Shown here piece after piece: positions 44,651-54,414 of a stretch of 64,000 nt of DNA. A program made the translations under genes and the position numbers. Positions within the stretch are counted from its first letter, which is position 1, and each line of letters opens with the position of its first letter. Location of the stretch: assembly GCF_010509575.1 (NCBI RefSeq), contig NZ_CP048437.1:2418001-2482000 (forward strand), in the 5' to 3' direction. The stretch comes from Faecalibacterium duncaniae (GTDB lineage: Bacteria > Bacillota > Clostridia > Oscillospirales > Ruminococcaceae). The notes below the pieces were generated by a model. That model was not told where the DNA came from, made no database searches, and saw only the letters and a list, made by a program, of their open reading frames with translations.

Positions 44651-45538
44651 TCAGCCGTTTTTGTTCTTCTCCTCGCGGCGTTCCCGGCGCTGGGAGCGGG
44701 GACGGCGGCCCCGGCGGAAATTGTTGTTCGGGTTCCGCCGCCTGCCCCCGGCGGCATAGTGCGGCTGAGGTGCGTTCATCTGGTACAGCAGTGCCAGCCC
44801 CTTCAGCAGCAGCTCCGGGTCGTAGGTCAGCGGATGGCGGCAGAGCGGCGTGACATACTTTGCCAGCCCGCCCGTGACCACCAGGGTGGCCGGACGGCCC
44901 AGCTCTTCCTCAATGCGCTGGGTGATGCCGTCCAGCAGGACTGCCGTGCCCAGCACAGAGCCCGAAAGCATACAGCTCTCAGTGTTCACACCAATGGCTG
45001 CTTTGGGGGAGCTCAGCCGCACCTGCGGCAGCTGGGCACAGCGCTCCCCCAGAGCCCGCAGGCCGGTGGAAAGCCCCGGGCAGATCACACCACCCCGGAA
45101 TACCCGGTTCTCATCCACAACATTAAATGTAGTGGCAGTGCCCAGATCCACAGTGATGACCGGCAGCGGGAAGTTCGCCGCGGCGTAAGCGGCATCCACC
45201 AGCCGGTCCTTGCCCACGGCATGGGGGTCAGGCACCCCCATGGTCAGGCCTGTGCGGATCTCCGGCGAAACGATGACCGGCTTTTTGCCGGTGTAATAGC
45301 GGGCGCACTCAGCCAGTGCCCCGGTGATCTGGGGCACTACGCTGGTCAGCACCGCGCCCTCGAACCGGATGGGCTTTTCCGGGTGGCGGCGGTGAGCAAA
45401 CACCTTTTCCATTTCAATGCGGTATTCCGCGGCGGTACGGGTGCGCACCGTATCCATGTGGGCCACAAAGCATACACGTCCGTCCTTGATGCCGCCCAGG
45501 GCGACGGTGGTGTTGCCTATATCAATGGCTAAGATCAT
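44651..45538 (-). CDS. coaX: type III pantothenate kinase with basic C-terminal extension
   Basis: The first 255 residues form a normal type III enzyme. They show the ASKHA start LAIDIGNTTVALGGI, the GVPDPHAVGKDRLVDAAYA block, VDLGTATTFNVVD and GGVICPGLSTGLRAL. It phosphorylates pantothenate in the first step of CoA synthesis, probably using a monovalent cation. The last 35 residues are strongly basic (GGRRRNPNNNFRRGRRP and SQRRERREEKN) and not part of the usual fold. A cloverleaf repeat lies directly upstream. Confidence 0.93.
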   Translation of the reverse strand: MILAIDIGNTTVALGGIKDGRVCFVAHMDTVRTRTAAEYRIEMEKVFAHRRHPEKPIRFEGAVLTSVVPQITGALAECARYYTGKKPVIVSPEIRTGLTMGVPDPHAVGKDRLVDAAYAAANFPLPVITVDLGTATTFNVVDENRVFRGGVICPGLSTGLRALGERCAQLPQVRLSSPKAAIGVNTESCMLSGSVLGTAVLLDGITQRIEEELGRPATLVVTGGLAKYVTPLCRHPLTYDPELLLKGLALLYQMNAPQPHYAAGGRRRNPNNNFRRGRRPRSQRRERREEKNKNG

Positions 45539-45554
45539 ATTTTACCTTTCCTGC

Positions 45555-45661
45555 AAAACCTCTCAGGCGCTTTGCTCCGGCTCCCCTGCCAGAGGAGCCG
45601 GTTGGCCTGCCTCTCCCGGCAGGAGAGGCGGCAAAGACGCAGACCTTGACGGAGAGGTTTT
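45555..45661. repeat. cloverleaf-like intergenic repeat, copy 1
   Basis: Outer arms AAAACCTCTC (45555-45564) and GAGAGGTTTT (45652-45661) enclose two perfect hairpins, CCGGCTCC/GGAGCCGG and GCCTCTCC/GGAGAGGC. The ends and size match the repeats at 54265-54389 and 62573-62700, though the inner hairpins differ. Confidence 0.75.
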
Positions 45662-45725
45662 ATTCTAAGTCAAGCTATTTTACCGCATTTTTGCGCTGGA
45701 TACAAGACCCAACCGAAAGATTTTG

Positions 45726-45754
45726 TTGTGCTGGCGGTGATTTTGGATTATACT
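45726..45754 (+). promoter_or_regulatory. coaBC promoter
   Basis: TTGTGC (45726-45731), 17-base spacer, TATACT (45749-45754), about 35 bases before the start codon. Confidence 0.7.
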
Positions 45755-45789
45755 AAAGAGGCAAACCCGCAAAACAGGAGGTTTTTTGG

Positions 45790-46986
45790 ATGGATCTGCA
45801 GGGCAAATGCGTCCTTTTGGGCGTTACCGGCGGTATTGCCGCCTATAAAATGGCAAATGTGGCCAGCGCACTCAAAAAGCTGGGGGCGGACGTGGAGGTC
45901 ATTATGACTGAGAACGCCACCCATTTCATCACCCCTCTCGTCTTTGAAACGCTGACCGGCCACAAGTGCATGGTGGACACCTTCGACCGCGATTTCAAGT
46001 TCGAGGTCACCCACATCTCGCTGGCCAAAAAGGCAGATGTCGTTCTGGTGGCACCGGCCACGGCCAACGTCATTGCCAAAATGGCCCACGGCATTGCCGA
46101 TGATATGCTCACCACCGTGGTGCTTGCGGCCAAGTGCCCCAAGTTGGTCAGCCCAGCCATGAACACCGGGATGCTGGAAAACCCCATCACGCAGGACAAC
46201 CTCAGAACGCTGGAGCACTACGGCTTCACGGTCATCCCCTCTGAGAGCGGGGTGCTGGCCTGCAAGGATGTGGGCAGCGGCCGCCTGCCCAAGGAGGATG
46301 TGCTCATCGAGTACATCCTGCACACCATCGCCCGGCCCAAGGATCTGGCCGGTGTCCGCATCGCTGTGACCGCCGGGCCCACGCAGGAGCCGCTGGACCC
46401 CGTGCGCTACCTGACCAACCACTCCACCGGCAAGATGGGCTATGCCATCGCCCGGGCCGCCGCCATGCGGGGAGCAGAGGTCACCCTCATCCACGGCCAC
46501 ACCGACCTGCCGCCGGTCCGCTTCACCACCGATGTTCCCATTACCACGGCGCAGGATATGTACGATGCCGTGACCAGCCGCTTTGAGGAGATGGACGTGC
46601 TGGTGATGGCTGCCGCCGTGGCAGACTACCGCCCCGTGACGGTGGCAAGTGACAAGATCAAGAAAAAGGACGGCGACCTCTCCATCCCTGTGGAGCGCAC
46701 CGCCGACATTCTGGGTACCATCGGCCCGAAAAAGACCCACCAGTTCCTCTGCGGTTTTTCCATGGAGACCCGGGATATGGTGGAAAACTCCACGGCCAAG
46801 CTGACCCGGAAGAATCTGGACATGGTGGTGGCCAACAACCTGAAGGTCGCCGGGGCCGGTTTTGGGGTGGACACCAACGTGGTCACCTTCATCACCCCCG
46901 ACGGCACCCGGGAGCTGCCCCTGATGAGCAAGGCCGATGTGGCCGATGCCATTCTGGATGAGATTTTGAAGCGCAGAGGTTTATAA
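45790..46986 (+). CDS. coaBC: bifunctional phosphopantothenoylcysteine synthetase/decarboxylase
   Basis: A 398-residue fused enzyme making 4'-phosphopantetheine from 4'-phosphopantothenate and Cys. The N-terminal flavin-dependent decarboxylase has GVTGGIAAYKMANV, the catalytic His in VTHISLAKKAD (about 75) and the substrate clamp PAMNTGM. The C-terminal synthetase has VTAGPTQEPLDPVRYLTN and AAVADYRP, and the KIKKK loop. AGGAGG is eight bases before the ATG. With coaX on the other strand it gives two steps of CoA synthesis within 2.3 kb. Confidence 0.95.
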   Translation: MDLQGKCVLLGVTGGIAAYKMANVASALKKLGADVEVIMTENATHFITPLVFETLTGHKCMVDTFDRDFKFEVTHISLAKKADVVLVAPATANVIAKMAHGIADDMLTTVVLAAKCPKLVSPAMNTGMLENPITQDNLRTLEHYGFTVIPSESGVLACKDVGSGRLPKEDVLIEYILHTIARPKDLAGVRIAVTAGPTQEPLDPVRYLTNHSTGKMGYAIARAAAMRGAEVTLIHGHTDLPPVRFTTDVPITTAQDMYDAVTSRFEEMDVLVMAAAVADYRPVTVASDKIKKKDGDLSIPVERTADILGTIGPKKTHQFLCGFSMETRDMVENSTAKLTRKNLDMVVANNLKVAGAGFGVDTNVVTFITPDGTRELPLMSKADVADAILDEILKRRGL

Positions 46987-46996
46987 AAACTTTTAT

Positions 46997-47032
46997 CCCT
47001 CTCCGTCAACCCGGCGGAGAGGGTTGTTTTTG
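46997..47032 (+). terminator. coaBC terminator
   Basis: CCCTCTCCG (46997-47005) pairs with CGGAGAGGG (47015-47023), followed by TTGTTTTTG. Confidence 0.85.
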
Positions 47033-47193
47033 TAAGAAAAAACGTTCACTTTACCCTGCTTTTACAAAAACATTTTTCAAAATCCGGGCAAATCACTTTC
47101 CAAAAGTGCAATTTTGATGTATTCTATTCCTATCCGCTGTTCAGGACCACTGTCCGCGGAGGAACCACAAACGAAAGAGGGGTGCGCACAGAT

Positions 47194-48135
47194 ATGCTGA
47201 AATATCTGGCAAAACGCATCGGGCGTTCCATCCTGACGCTGTTCGTCATTGTAACGCTCGTGTTCTGCCTGCTGCGGCTGATGCCGGTGGAAGGCTACTT
47301 TGCAAACTACGAAAAAATGACCGAGGCCCAGATCCAGGCGGGCCTGCAGTCCATGGGCCTGCTGGACCCGCTGCCGGTGCAGATCGGCCGCTTCTGGTGG
47401 AATGCCCTCCACGGCGACCTGGGCGTGAGCCATATTTATAAGGTAAACGCCTCGGTCACCGGCATCCTGGCCAAAAAGCTGCCCATCTCCATCCAGATGG
47501 GCGTGTTTGCCATGCTGCTGAGCCTGGTCATCGGCATTCCCATGGGCCTGCTGATGGGCCGGTTCAAGAACCGCTGGCCGGATAAGATCGGCACCGCCAT
47601 CATCGTGCTCATTCAGGCCGTGCCTGCCGCCGTGTATTACCTTTATATTCAGATGTACGGCACCACCGCCCTGGGCGTGGGCCTGCTGTTTGATGCCTCC
47701 GACTGGCGGTACTGGGTGCTGCCGGTCTGCTCCATGAGCCTGGGCAACGTGGCATTCTACGCCATGTGGCTGCGCCGCTACATGGTGGACGAGAGCAACA
47801 AGGATTACGTCCGGCTGGCACTGGCCAAGGGCGTGAGCGAGAGCAACATCGCCCTTCGCCACATCTTCCGCAACGCCATGGTGCCGCTGGTGCAGTATAT
47901 TCCCTCTGCCTTCCTGAACACTGTGGTCGGCTCCATCTACATCGAGAGCCTGTATTCCATCCCCGGCATGGGCGGCCTGCTGGTCACCTGCGTACAGCGC
48001 CACGACAACACCATGGTGCAGGGCATCGTGCTGCTGTACGCCTGCGTGGGCATCATCGGCCTGATCCTGGGCGATCTGCTCATGGTGCTCATCGATCCCC
48101 GCATCAGCTTTGGCAAGAAAGAAGGTGGCCGATAA
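47194..48135 (+). CDS. ABC importer permease (OppB/DppB-like), second system
   Basis: A 313-residue permease with six membrane segments. The start MLKYLAKRIGRSILTLFVIV and the EAA loop LAKGVSESNIALRHIFRNAM are typical of the B subunit. GAGGGG lies 11 bases before the ATG; a GTG at 47182 has no room for a ribosome site. Upstream (46987-47193) a small operator-like CACTTT/AAAGTG repeat (47094-47108) overlaps a weak promoter. No binding-protein gene adjoins this system. Confidence 0.92.
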   Translation: MLKYLAKRIGRSILTLFVIVTLVFCLLRLMPVEGYFANYEKMTEAQIQAGLQSMGLLDPLPVQIGRFWWNALHGDLGVSHIYKVNASVTGILAKKLPISIQMGVFAMLLSLVIGIPMGLLMGRFKNRWPDKIGTAIIVLIQAVPAAVYYLYIQMYGTTALGVGLLFDASDWRYWVLPVCSMSLGNVAFYAMWLRRYMVDESNKDYVRLALAKGVSESNIALRHIFRNAMVPLVQYIPSAFLNTVVGSIYIESLYSIPGMGGLLVTCVQRHDNTMVQGIVLLYACVGIIGLILGDLLMVLIDPRISFGKKEGGR

Positions 48136-49166
48136 TGTTGTTCCACATGAAAGATCACAAGGCAGCTGTTCTGGAAAACGACCTGAACAAGCTGCAGAAG
48201 GACGGCCCCGCCGCTTGGGCCGACCTGCCCGAGGACGAGCTGTTCACCCCCGCCGGGTTCAGCGAGGAGCGTGCCGAGGCCACCTCCTACTCCAATTACA
48301 GCTATTGGGGCAGCACCTTCCGTGCTTTCTTCAAGAATAAGATCGCCGTGGCCCTGCTCATTGCACTGGTGTTCGTGGTGGGCTTTGCCTTTTTGCAGCC
48401 CTATCTGCCCGGTCAGGCAGATCCCAATCTCTGCCAGGTAGACTCTACCACCGGCATCCAGTTCCGCAATATCGCCCCCGGGGAAGAGGGCTTTATCTGG
48501 GGCTCCAACGCCATCGGCCAGGACCTGTGGGCCCGCATCTGGGCCGGTGCACGCACCAGTCTGACCATCGCTTTCTTCGTGGCCCTCATCGAGGCCGTGG
48601 TGGGCATCACGGTGGGCGTGCTCTGGGGCTATGTCCGCCAGCTCGATTTCTTCTTCACCGAGCTGTACAACATCTGCGATAACATCCCTTCCACCATCAT
48701 CCTGATCCTGATCTCCTATGTCGCATCCCCCAGCATCCAGACCCTGATCCTGGGCATGTCCATCACGGGCTGGATCGCCATGGCGCGCTTTATCCGCAAC
48801 CAGATCCTGATCATCCGCGACCGTGATTACAACGTGGCTTCCCGCTGCATCGGCACCCCCATCCGCCGCATCGTGCTGCGCAACCTGCTGCCCTATCTGG
48901 TATCGGTCATCATGCTGCGCATGGCCCTGACCATCCCCGCCGCCATCGGCAGCGAGGTGTTCATCACCTATATCGGCCTGGGCCTTTCTGTGGAAACGCC
49001 CTCTCTGGGCAACCTGATCAACGACGGCCGCAAGGTGATGATGCAGGCGGGCCTGCGGTACCAGCTGCTCTACCCCACCATCATCCTGAGCTTTGTCACC
49101 ATTGCGTTCTACCTCATCGGCAACGCCTTCTCGGACGCTGCTGACCCGAAGAACCACCTGCAGTAA
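48135..49166 (+). CDS. ABC importer permease (OppC/DppC-like), second system
   Basis: A 343-residue permease. A hydrophilic N-terminal segment of about 65 residues, longer than usual, precedes the first membrane helix. The extracytosolic loop has IWGSNAIGQDLWARIW and the EAA loop reads IGTPIRRIVLRNLLPYL. Its start overlaps the OppB-like stop as TAATG, so translation is coupled. Confidence 0.92.
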   Translation: MLFHMKDHKAAVLENDLNKLQKDGPAAWADLPEDELFTPAGFSEERAEATSYSNYSYWGSTFRAFFKNKIAVALLIALVFVVGFAFLQPYLPGQADPNLCQVDSTTGIQFRNIAPGEEGFIWGSNAIGQDLWARIWAGARTSLTIAFFVALIEAVVGITVGVLWGYVRQLDFFFTELYNICDNIPSTIILILISYVASPSIQTLILGMSITGWIAMARFIRNQILIIRDRDYNVASRCIGTPIRRIVLRNLLPYLVSVIMLRMALTIPAAIGSEVFITYIGLGLSVETPSLGNLINDGRKVMMQAGLRYQLLYPTIILSFVTIAFYLIGNAFSDAADPKNHLQ

Positions 49167-49179
49167 GGAGGGACAGAAG

Positions 49180-50233
49180 ATGGAAAAAAATCAGCTCATC
49201 CTTTCTGTAAAGGACCTCAACATCAAATTCAACCTGCGCGGCAAGGTGCTGCATGCCATCCGCGGCATCGACCTGGACATCTACCACGGCGAAGTCCTTG
49301 CCATCGTGGGCGAATCCGGCTCCGGCAAGAGCGTGTTCACCAAGAGCTTCATGGGCCTGCTGGATGCCAACGGCTCCATCACCTCGGGCACCATTGATTA
49401 TTACGGCGCCGATGACGGCAAGCCCATCCGCCTTTCCGACCTGAAAAAGGAGAAGGACTGGCTGAAGGTCCGGGGCCATGAGATCGCCATGATCATGCAG
49501 GACCCCATGACCAGCCTGAACCCCCTGAAGACCATCGGCGACCAGATCATGGAAGCCGTGGAGCTGCACCAGCATCTCAAGGGCAAGGCCGCCCGGGAAA
49601 AAACCCTTGAATACCTGCGGGACGTGGGCATTGCTGACCCCGAGGTGCGCTTTGCGCAGTATCCCCACGAGTTTTCGGGCGGTATGCGCCAGCGCGTCGT
49701 CATTGCCATTGCGGTGGCCTGCAACCCGCAGATCCTGATCTGCGACGAGCCCACCACCGCACTGGATGTGACCATTCAGGCCCAGATCCTGCAGCTGCTC
49801 AAGGAGATGCAGGTCAAGTACAACCTGACCATCGTCCTCATCACCCACGATCTGGGTGTGGTGGCCAACATCGCCGACCGGGTGGCCGTCATGTACGCAG
49901 GTGACATCGTGGAGATCGGCACCTCCGATGAGATCTACTACGACCCCCGCCACCCCTACACCTGGGCGCTGCTGTCCAGTATGCCCCAGATGGGCATCAA
50001 GGGCGAGGATCTGTTCAACATTCAGGGTACACCCCCGAACCTGTTCACCGAGATCCACGGCGATGCCTTTGCGCCCCGCAACCCCCAGGCGCTGAAGATC
50101 GACTTTGTCAAGCGCCCGCCCTACTTTGCGGTCAGCCCCACCCACAAGGCCAAGACCTGGCTGCTGGACCCCCGGGCCCCCAAGGTGGAGCCGCCTGCCG
50201 CCGTCAAACTGTTGAAAGAGGAGGGGATGCAGG

Positions 50234-50241
<8 letters not shown>
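49180..50241 (+). CDS. ABC importer ATPase (OppD-like), second system
   Basis: A 353-residue ATPase with Walker [13 protein letters not shown], signature [15 protein letters not shown] and Walker [13 protein letters not shown]. The usual Cys-rich oligo_HPY loop is altered: the region reads [19 protein letters not shown], without the Cys ligands seen in the first system. AAGGAGGG precedes the ATG. Confidence 0.92.
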
Positions 50242-51259
<1,018 letters not shown>

Positions 51260-51300
51260 ACTTTCTCTTGCGTTTTTTGACAAAGTTCGCCCTTTGTTTC

Positions 51301-51329
51301 TTGACATTTCCACCCTGCTCTACTACAAT
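51301..51329 (+). promoter_or_regulatory. promoter of the acyl-CoA/AMP ligase gene
   Basis: Consensus TTGACA (51301-51306), 17-base spacer, TACAAT (51324-51329). The predicted leader is about 105 bases. Confidence 0.85.
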
Positions 51330-51442
51330 AGCTCTTGTACGTATTGTGTTGTTTTTAACAAACGGACGAAATTTAAGACCCCATTGAATCTGGCTGCCCC
51401 GGCTGCGGGTGCAGTGACTGCTCAAAGGACAAAGGACAATTT

Positions 51443-53176
51443 ATGACAACATCCAACACCCCGATCTATGCTTCCCAGGCACGTCCCTGGCTGAAATTCT
51501 ACGATCAGAAGTACATTGACCAGACCATGCCCGCCTGCACGGCGTTTGAGCTCGTCTGCCGGCAGAACAAGAACCGGCTGGGCGAGACTGCACTGGAATA
51601 CTATGGCCGCAAGTTCACCTACGCTGATTTTATCGTCAACGTCAAAAAGACAGCTGCCGCCCTGCGGGCCGCGGGCCTGAAAAAGGGCGATATCGCCACT
51701 GTGGTCAGCGTGATGACCCCGGAGATCATCTTTGCGTTCTATGCCGCCGACATGATCGGCGCGACTCTGAACCTGGTGGATCCCCGTTACAGTGTGGAGG
51801 GCATCCGCGAGTACATTGAAGAGGTAGATTCCCACCTGCTGATCTGCCTGAATGTGGTGTATGAGCGCTGCCATCAGGCTGCCAAGCGCACCCATGTGGA
51901 GCATGTGGTGGTGCTCTCCCCGGCCGACTCCCTGCCGCTGCCTCTGGCGCTGGGCTACAAGGTCAAGAATCTCGACAAGAACAAGTACCATTCCAACGTC
52001 GTCCACTGGAAGCAGTTCCTTGCTGCCGGGAAGGACGAGAGCATTGCCGCGGAGCCCTATGACCCGGAGCACGCCTGCGTGGTGGTGCACACCGGCGGCA
52101 CCACTGGCTCTCCCAAGGGCGTGATGCTGACCGATAACAACTTCAACGGCATTGCCATGCAGTTCTCCGCCTGCGACACGTTGTTTTCCAAGGGTCAGTC
52201 CCTGCTGAACATCATGCCCCCCTTCATTGCCTACGGCTTTGCCTGCGGCGTACATCTGCCGCTGACGCTGGGCATCAAGGTGGTCATCATCCCCAACCTC
52301 GACTCCAATAAGCTGGGCAGCCTGATCTGGAAGTACAAGCCCGAACACATGTTCGGCGTTCCCTCCCACTACCAGCAGCTGGCTGTTGACCCCAAGCTGC
52401 AGAACAAGGATCTTTCCTTCATCCGCAACTATGCCGCGGGCGGCGATGCCATTGCCCGGGGTGCCGAACAGACGGTCAACGACTTCCTGGCCGCCCACAA
52501 CGTGGAATTCCCCATCGCCAAGGGCTACGGCATGACCGAGGCATCCTCTGCTGCCACCGCTGCTGCTGGTCGGAACAACAAGCCCGGCAGCGTGGGCCTG
52601 CCACTGGTCAGCACGCTGGTGTCCGCCTTTGATCCGGGCACCGACACGGAGCTGCCCATCGGTCAGCGGGGTGAGCTGTGCATCTCCGGCCCCGGCGTTA
52701 TGAAGGGCTACTACAACAAGCCTGCCGAGACCGCCGCCATCCTGCGCACCCATGCAGATGGCCGGGTCTGGGTGCATACCGGTGACATCGGCTATCTGGA
52801 CGAGGACGGCTTTGTCTATCTGGACAGCCGGATCAAGCGGCTCATCATCCGTCACGATGGCTTCAAGGTGTTCCCCTCCATGATCGAAAATGTGGTCAGC
52901 CAGCATCCCGCCGTGCATCAGTGCTCTGTGGTGGGCTGCGCCGACAAGGAGCATGTGCAGGGCCGTCTGCCTTTTGTCTATCTGGTGCTTGACCCTGCGG
53001 TTCCCGCCGCCAAGCGCAAGCAGATCATCAAGGAACTGCGCCAGCTCTGCATTGAGGAGCTGCCCGAATATGTCCAGCCTGTGGGGTACAAGATCATCCC
53101 CGAAATGCCCCTGACACTGGCCGCTAAATTTGATTATCGCAAGCTGGAAGAAGAGATCACTTCCCGCGATTATTAA
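51443..53176 (+). CDS. AMP-dependent acyl-CoA synthetase/ligase family enzyme
   Basis: A 577-residue adenylate-forming enzyme of the ANL superfamily. Core motifs are HTGGTTGSPKGVM (P-loop, about 220), KGYGMTEASSA (about 360), VHTGDIGYLDEDGF and the hinge SRIKRLIIRHDGFKV. The C-terminal catalytic Lys is probably in LAAKFDYRKLEEE. No carrier-protein domain follows, so it most likely makes an acyl-CoA or loads a separate carrier. The acid is unknown. A secreted SGNH hydrolase gene follows by 40 bases, perhaps in the same transcript. Confidence 0.9.
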   Translation: MTTSNTPIYASQARPWLKFYDQKYIDQTMPACTAFELVCRQNKNRLGETALEYYGRKFTYADFIVNVKKTAAALRAAGLKKGDIATVVSVMTPEIIFAFYAADMIGATLNLVDPRYSVEGIREYIEEVDSHLLICLNVVYERCHQAAKRTHVEHVVVLSPADSLPLPLALGYKVKNLDKNKYHSNVVHWKQFLAAGKDESIAAEPYDPEHACVVVHTGGTTGSPKGVMLTDNNFNGIAMQFSACDTLFSKGQSLLNIMPPFIAYGFACGVHLPLTLGIKVVIIPNLDSNKLGSLIWKYKPEHMFGVPSHYQQLAVDPKLQNKDLSFIRNYAAGGDAIARGAEQTVNDFLAAHNVEFPIAKGYGMTEASSAATAAAGRNNKPGSVGLPLVSTLVSAFDPGTDTELPIGQRGELCISGPGVMKGYYNKPAETAAILRTHADGRVWVHTGDIGYLDEDGFVYLDSRIKRLIIRHDGFKVFPSMIENVVSQHPAVHQCSVVGCADKEHVQGRLPFVYLVLDPAVPAAKRKQIIKELRQLCIEELPEYVQPVGYKIIPEMPLTLAAKFDYRKLEEEITSRDY

Positions 53177-53215
53177 GCAGAATAATACACATTGGAAAGG
53201 ATTCGTGACGATACC

Positions 53216-54247
53216 ATGAAAAAGAAACTGATTGGTCTGGCCCTCTCGGCCGCCATGCTGTTCTCTGTCCTGAGCGTTCCGGCCTTTGCAGCCGCCCCGG
53301 AAGAGAGCGCAGACCCCGCTCTGACCACTGAACAGACCGCTGCAGAGGAGGAGAACTGTTTCTTCACTTCCAGCAGCACCGAAGAAGAGAAGGAGCCCAA
53401 CTCCATCACCTATGTCGCCCTGGGCGACAGCATCTGCGCCGGTATCGGCCTGACTACCGTTCAATATGCACATAACTTGATGGGCGTGGACGTTTCCTTC
53501 AACTTCAAGGGTTACCCCGAGGCCTGCTATGTGGGTCAGGTGGGCAAAATCCTGAATCTCGACCGGGATCATGCCATCAACCTTGGCCTGCCCGGCGTGA
53601 TGAGCAAGGATATGGTGGAGCTGGTCAAGACCGGCACCATGGCCGAGATGAACACCCTCTCCGGCTGCCAGTACAATTACCCCGAGTTTGTAGATTACAT
53701 CAAAAGTGCCGATGTTATCTCCATCCAGCTGGGCTCCAATGATGCTTTTGTGCCCACCGTGGTCTCTTTTGGTGAGGCCACTAACTGGAAAAGTGAAGAC
53801 CTGGCTTCCATCGTGCTCAGCGGCAACCTGCGCGGCAGCAGCAAGGAAACCGAGGACGCACTGAACGAGAGCCTGAAAAAGCTCAGCCTGACCCGCAGCG
53901 AGAAGGATGCCGTCTGGAACCTGTTCTTCTCCGGCATGAACAAGATCTGCGAGAACGCTTATCCCGAAAGCAGCAGCAACCTGCGCCAGATCGTGGCGAC
54001 TGTCAAGGAGCTGAACCCTGATGCCCAGATCCTGATCATCGGTGCTACCAACCCCGTGCCCCTGCTGCCCAGCTGGAGCGACTACTTCAGCAAGCTGAAC
54101 AACTACGAAAAGCAGCTGGCCGATGTTTACGGTGCCACCTACGTTTCCATCCCCTTTGCTCAGACTGAGCTGGATGGCCACCCCACCGTCTCCGGCCACA
54201 AGTACATCGCCGACAAGATCGTCAAGGCAATCGAGGCCCAGCAGTAA
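53216..54247 (+). CDS. secreted SGNH/GDSL hydrolase
   Basis: A 343-residue protein. The signal peptide (MKKKLIGLALSAAMLF, cleavage after AFA near residue 25) is followed by a 40-residue acidic, Thr/Ser-rich linker. Catalytic motifs are YVALGDSICAG (block I Ser, about 73), IQLGSNDAF (block III Asn) and DGHPTVSGH at the C-terminus with the catalytic Asp/His. It should act outside the cell as an esterase or lipase. The nearest ribosome site (GGAAAGG) is 14 bases from the ATG, longer than usual. Confidence 0.88.
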   Translation: MKKKLIGLALSAAMLFSVLSVPAFAAAPEESADPALTTEQTAAEEENCFFTSSSTEEEKEPNSITYVALGDSICAGIGLTTVQYAHNLMGVDVSFNFKGYPEACYVGQVGKILNLDRDHAINLGLPGVMSKDMVELVKTGTMAEMNTLSGCQYNYPEFVDYIKSADVISIQLGSNDAFVPTVVSFGEATNWKSEDLASIVLSGNLRGSSKETEDALNESLKKLSLTRSEKDAVWNLFFSGMNKICENAYPESSSNLRQIVATVKELNPDAQILIIGATNPVPLLPSWSDYFSKLNNYEKQLADVYGATYVSIPFAQTELDGHPTVSGHKYIADKIVKAIEAQQ

Positions 54248-54264
54248 AATGAAAGAGGAACAAT

Positions 54265-54389
54265 CCTCTCAGTCAAAGCCTGCGGCTTTGCCAGCTCCCC
54301 CGAAAGGGGGAGCTTTTTTGATGCCGTAAAGTACAGCACCAAACCTCTCCCCTCGGGAGAGGTGGCATTGCGAAGCAATGACGGAGAGG
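54265..54389. repeat. cloverleaf-like intergenic repeat, copy 2 (also terminator)
   Basis: Outer arms CCTCTCAGTC and GACGGAGAGG enclose four hairpins: AAAGC/GCTTT, AGCTCCCCC/GGGGGAGCT with TTTTTT after it, CCTCTCCC/GGGAGAGG and CATTGC/GCAATG. The second hairpin with its T-run would terminate the SGNH hydrolase transcript. The right 47 bases match copy 3 at 46 positions in the reverse direction. Confidence 0.82.
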
Positions 54390-54414
54390 GTCGTCCCTCT
54401 CGATGAAAAAAATA

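Noticed and set aside
51422..54199. Minus-strand open frame of 925 codons
   Set aside because: It is antisense to the AMP ligase and SGNH hydrolase genes, both with full catalytic motifs and ribosome sites.
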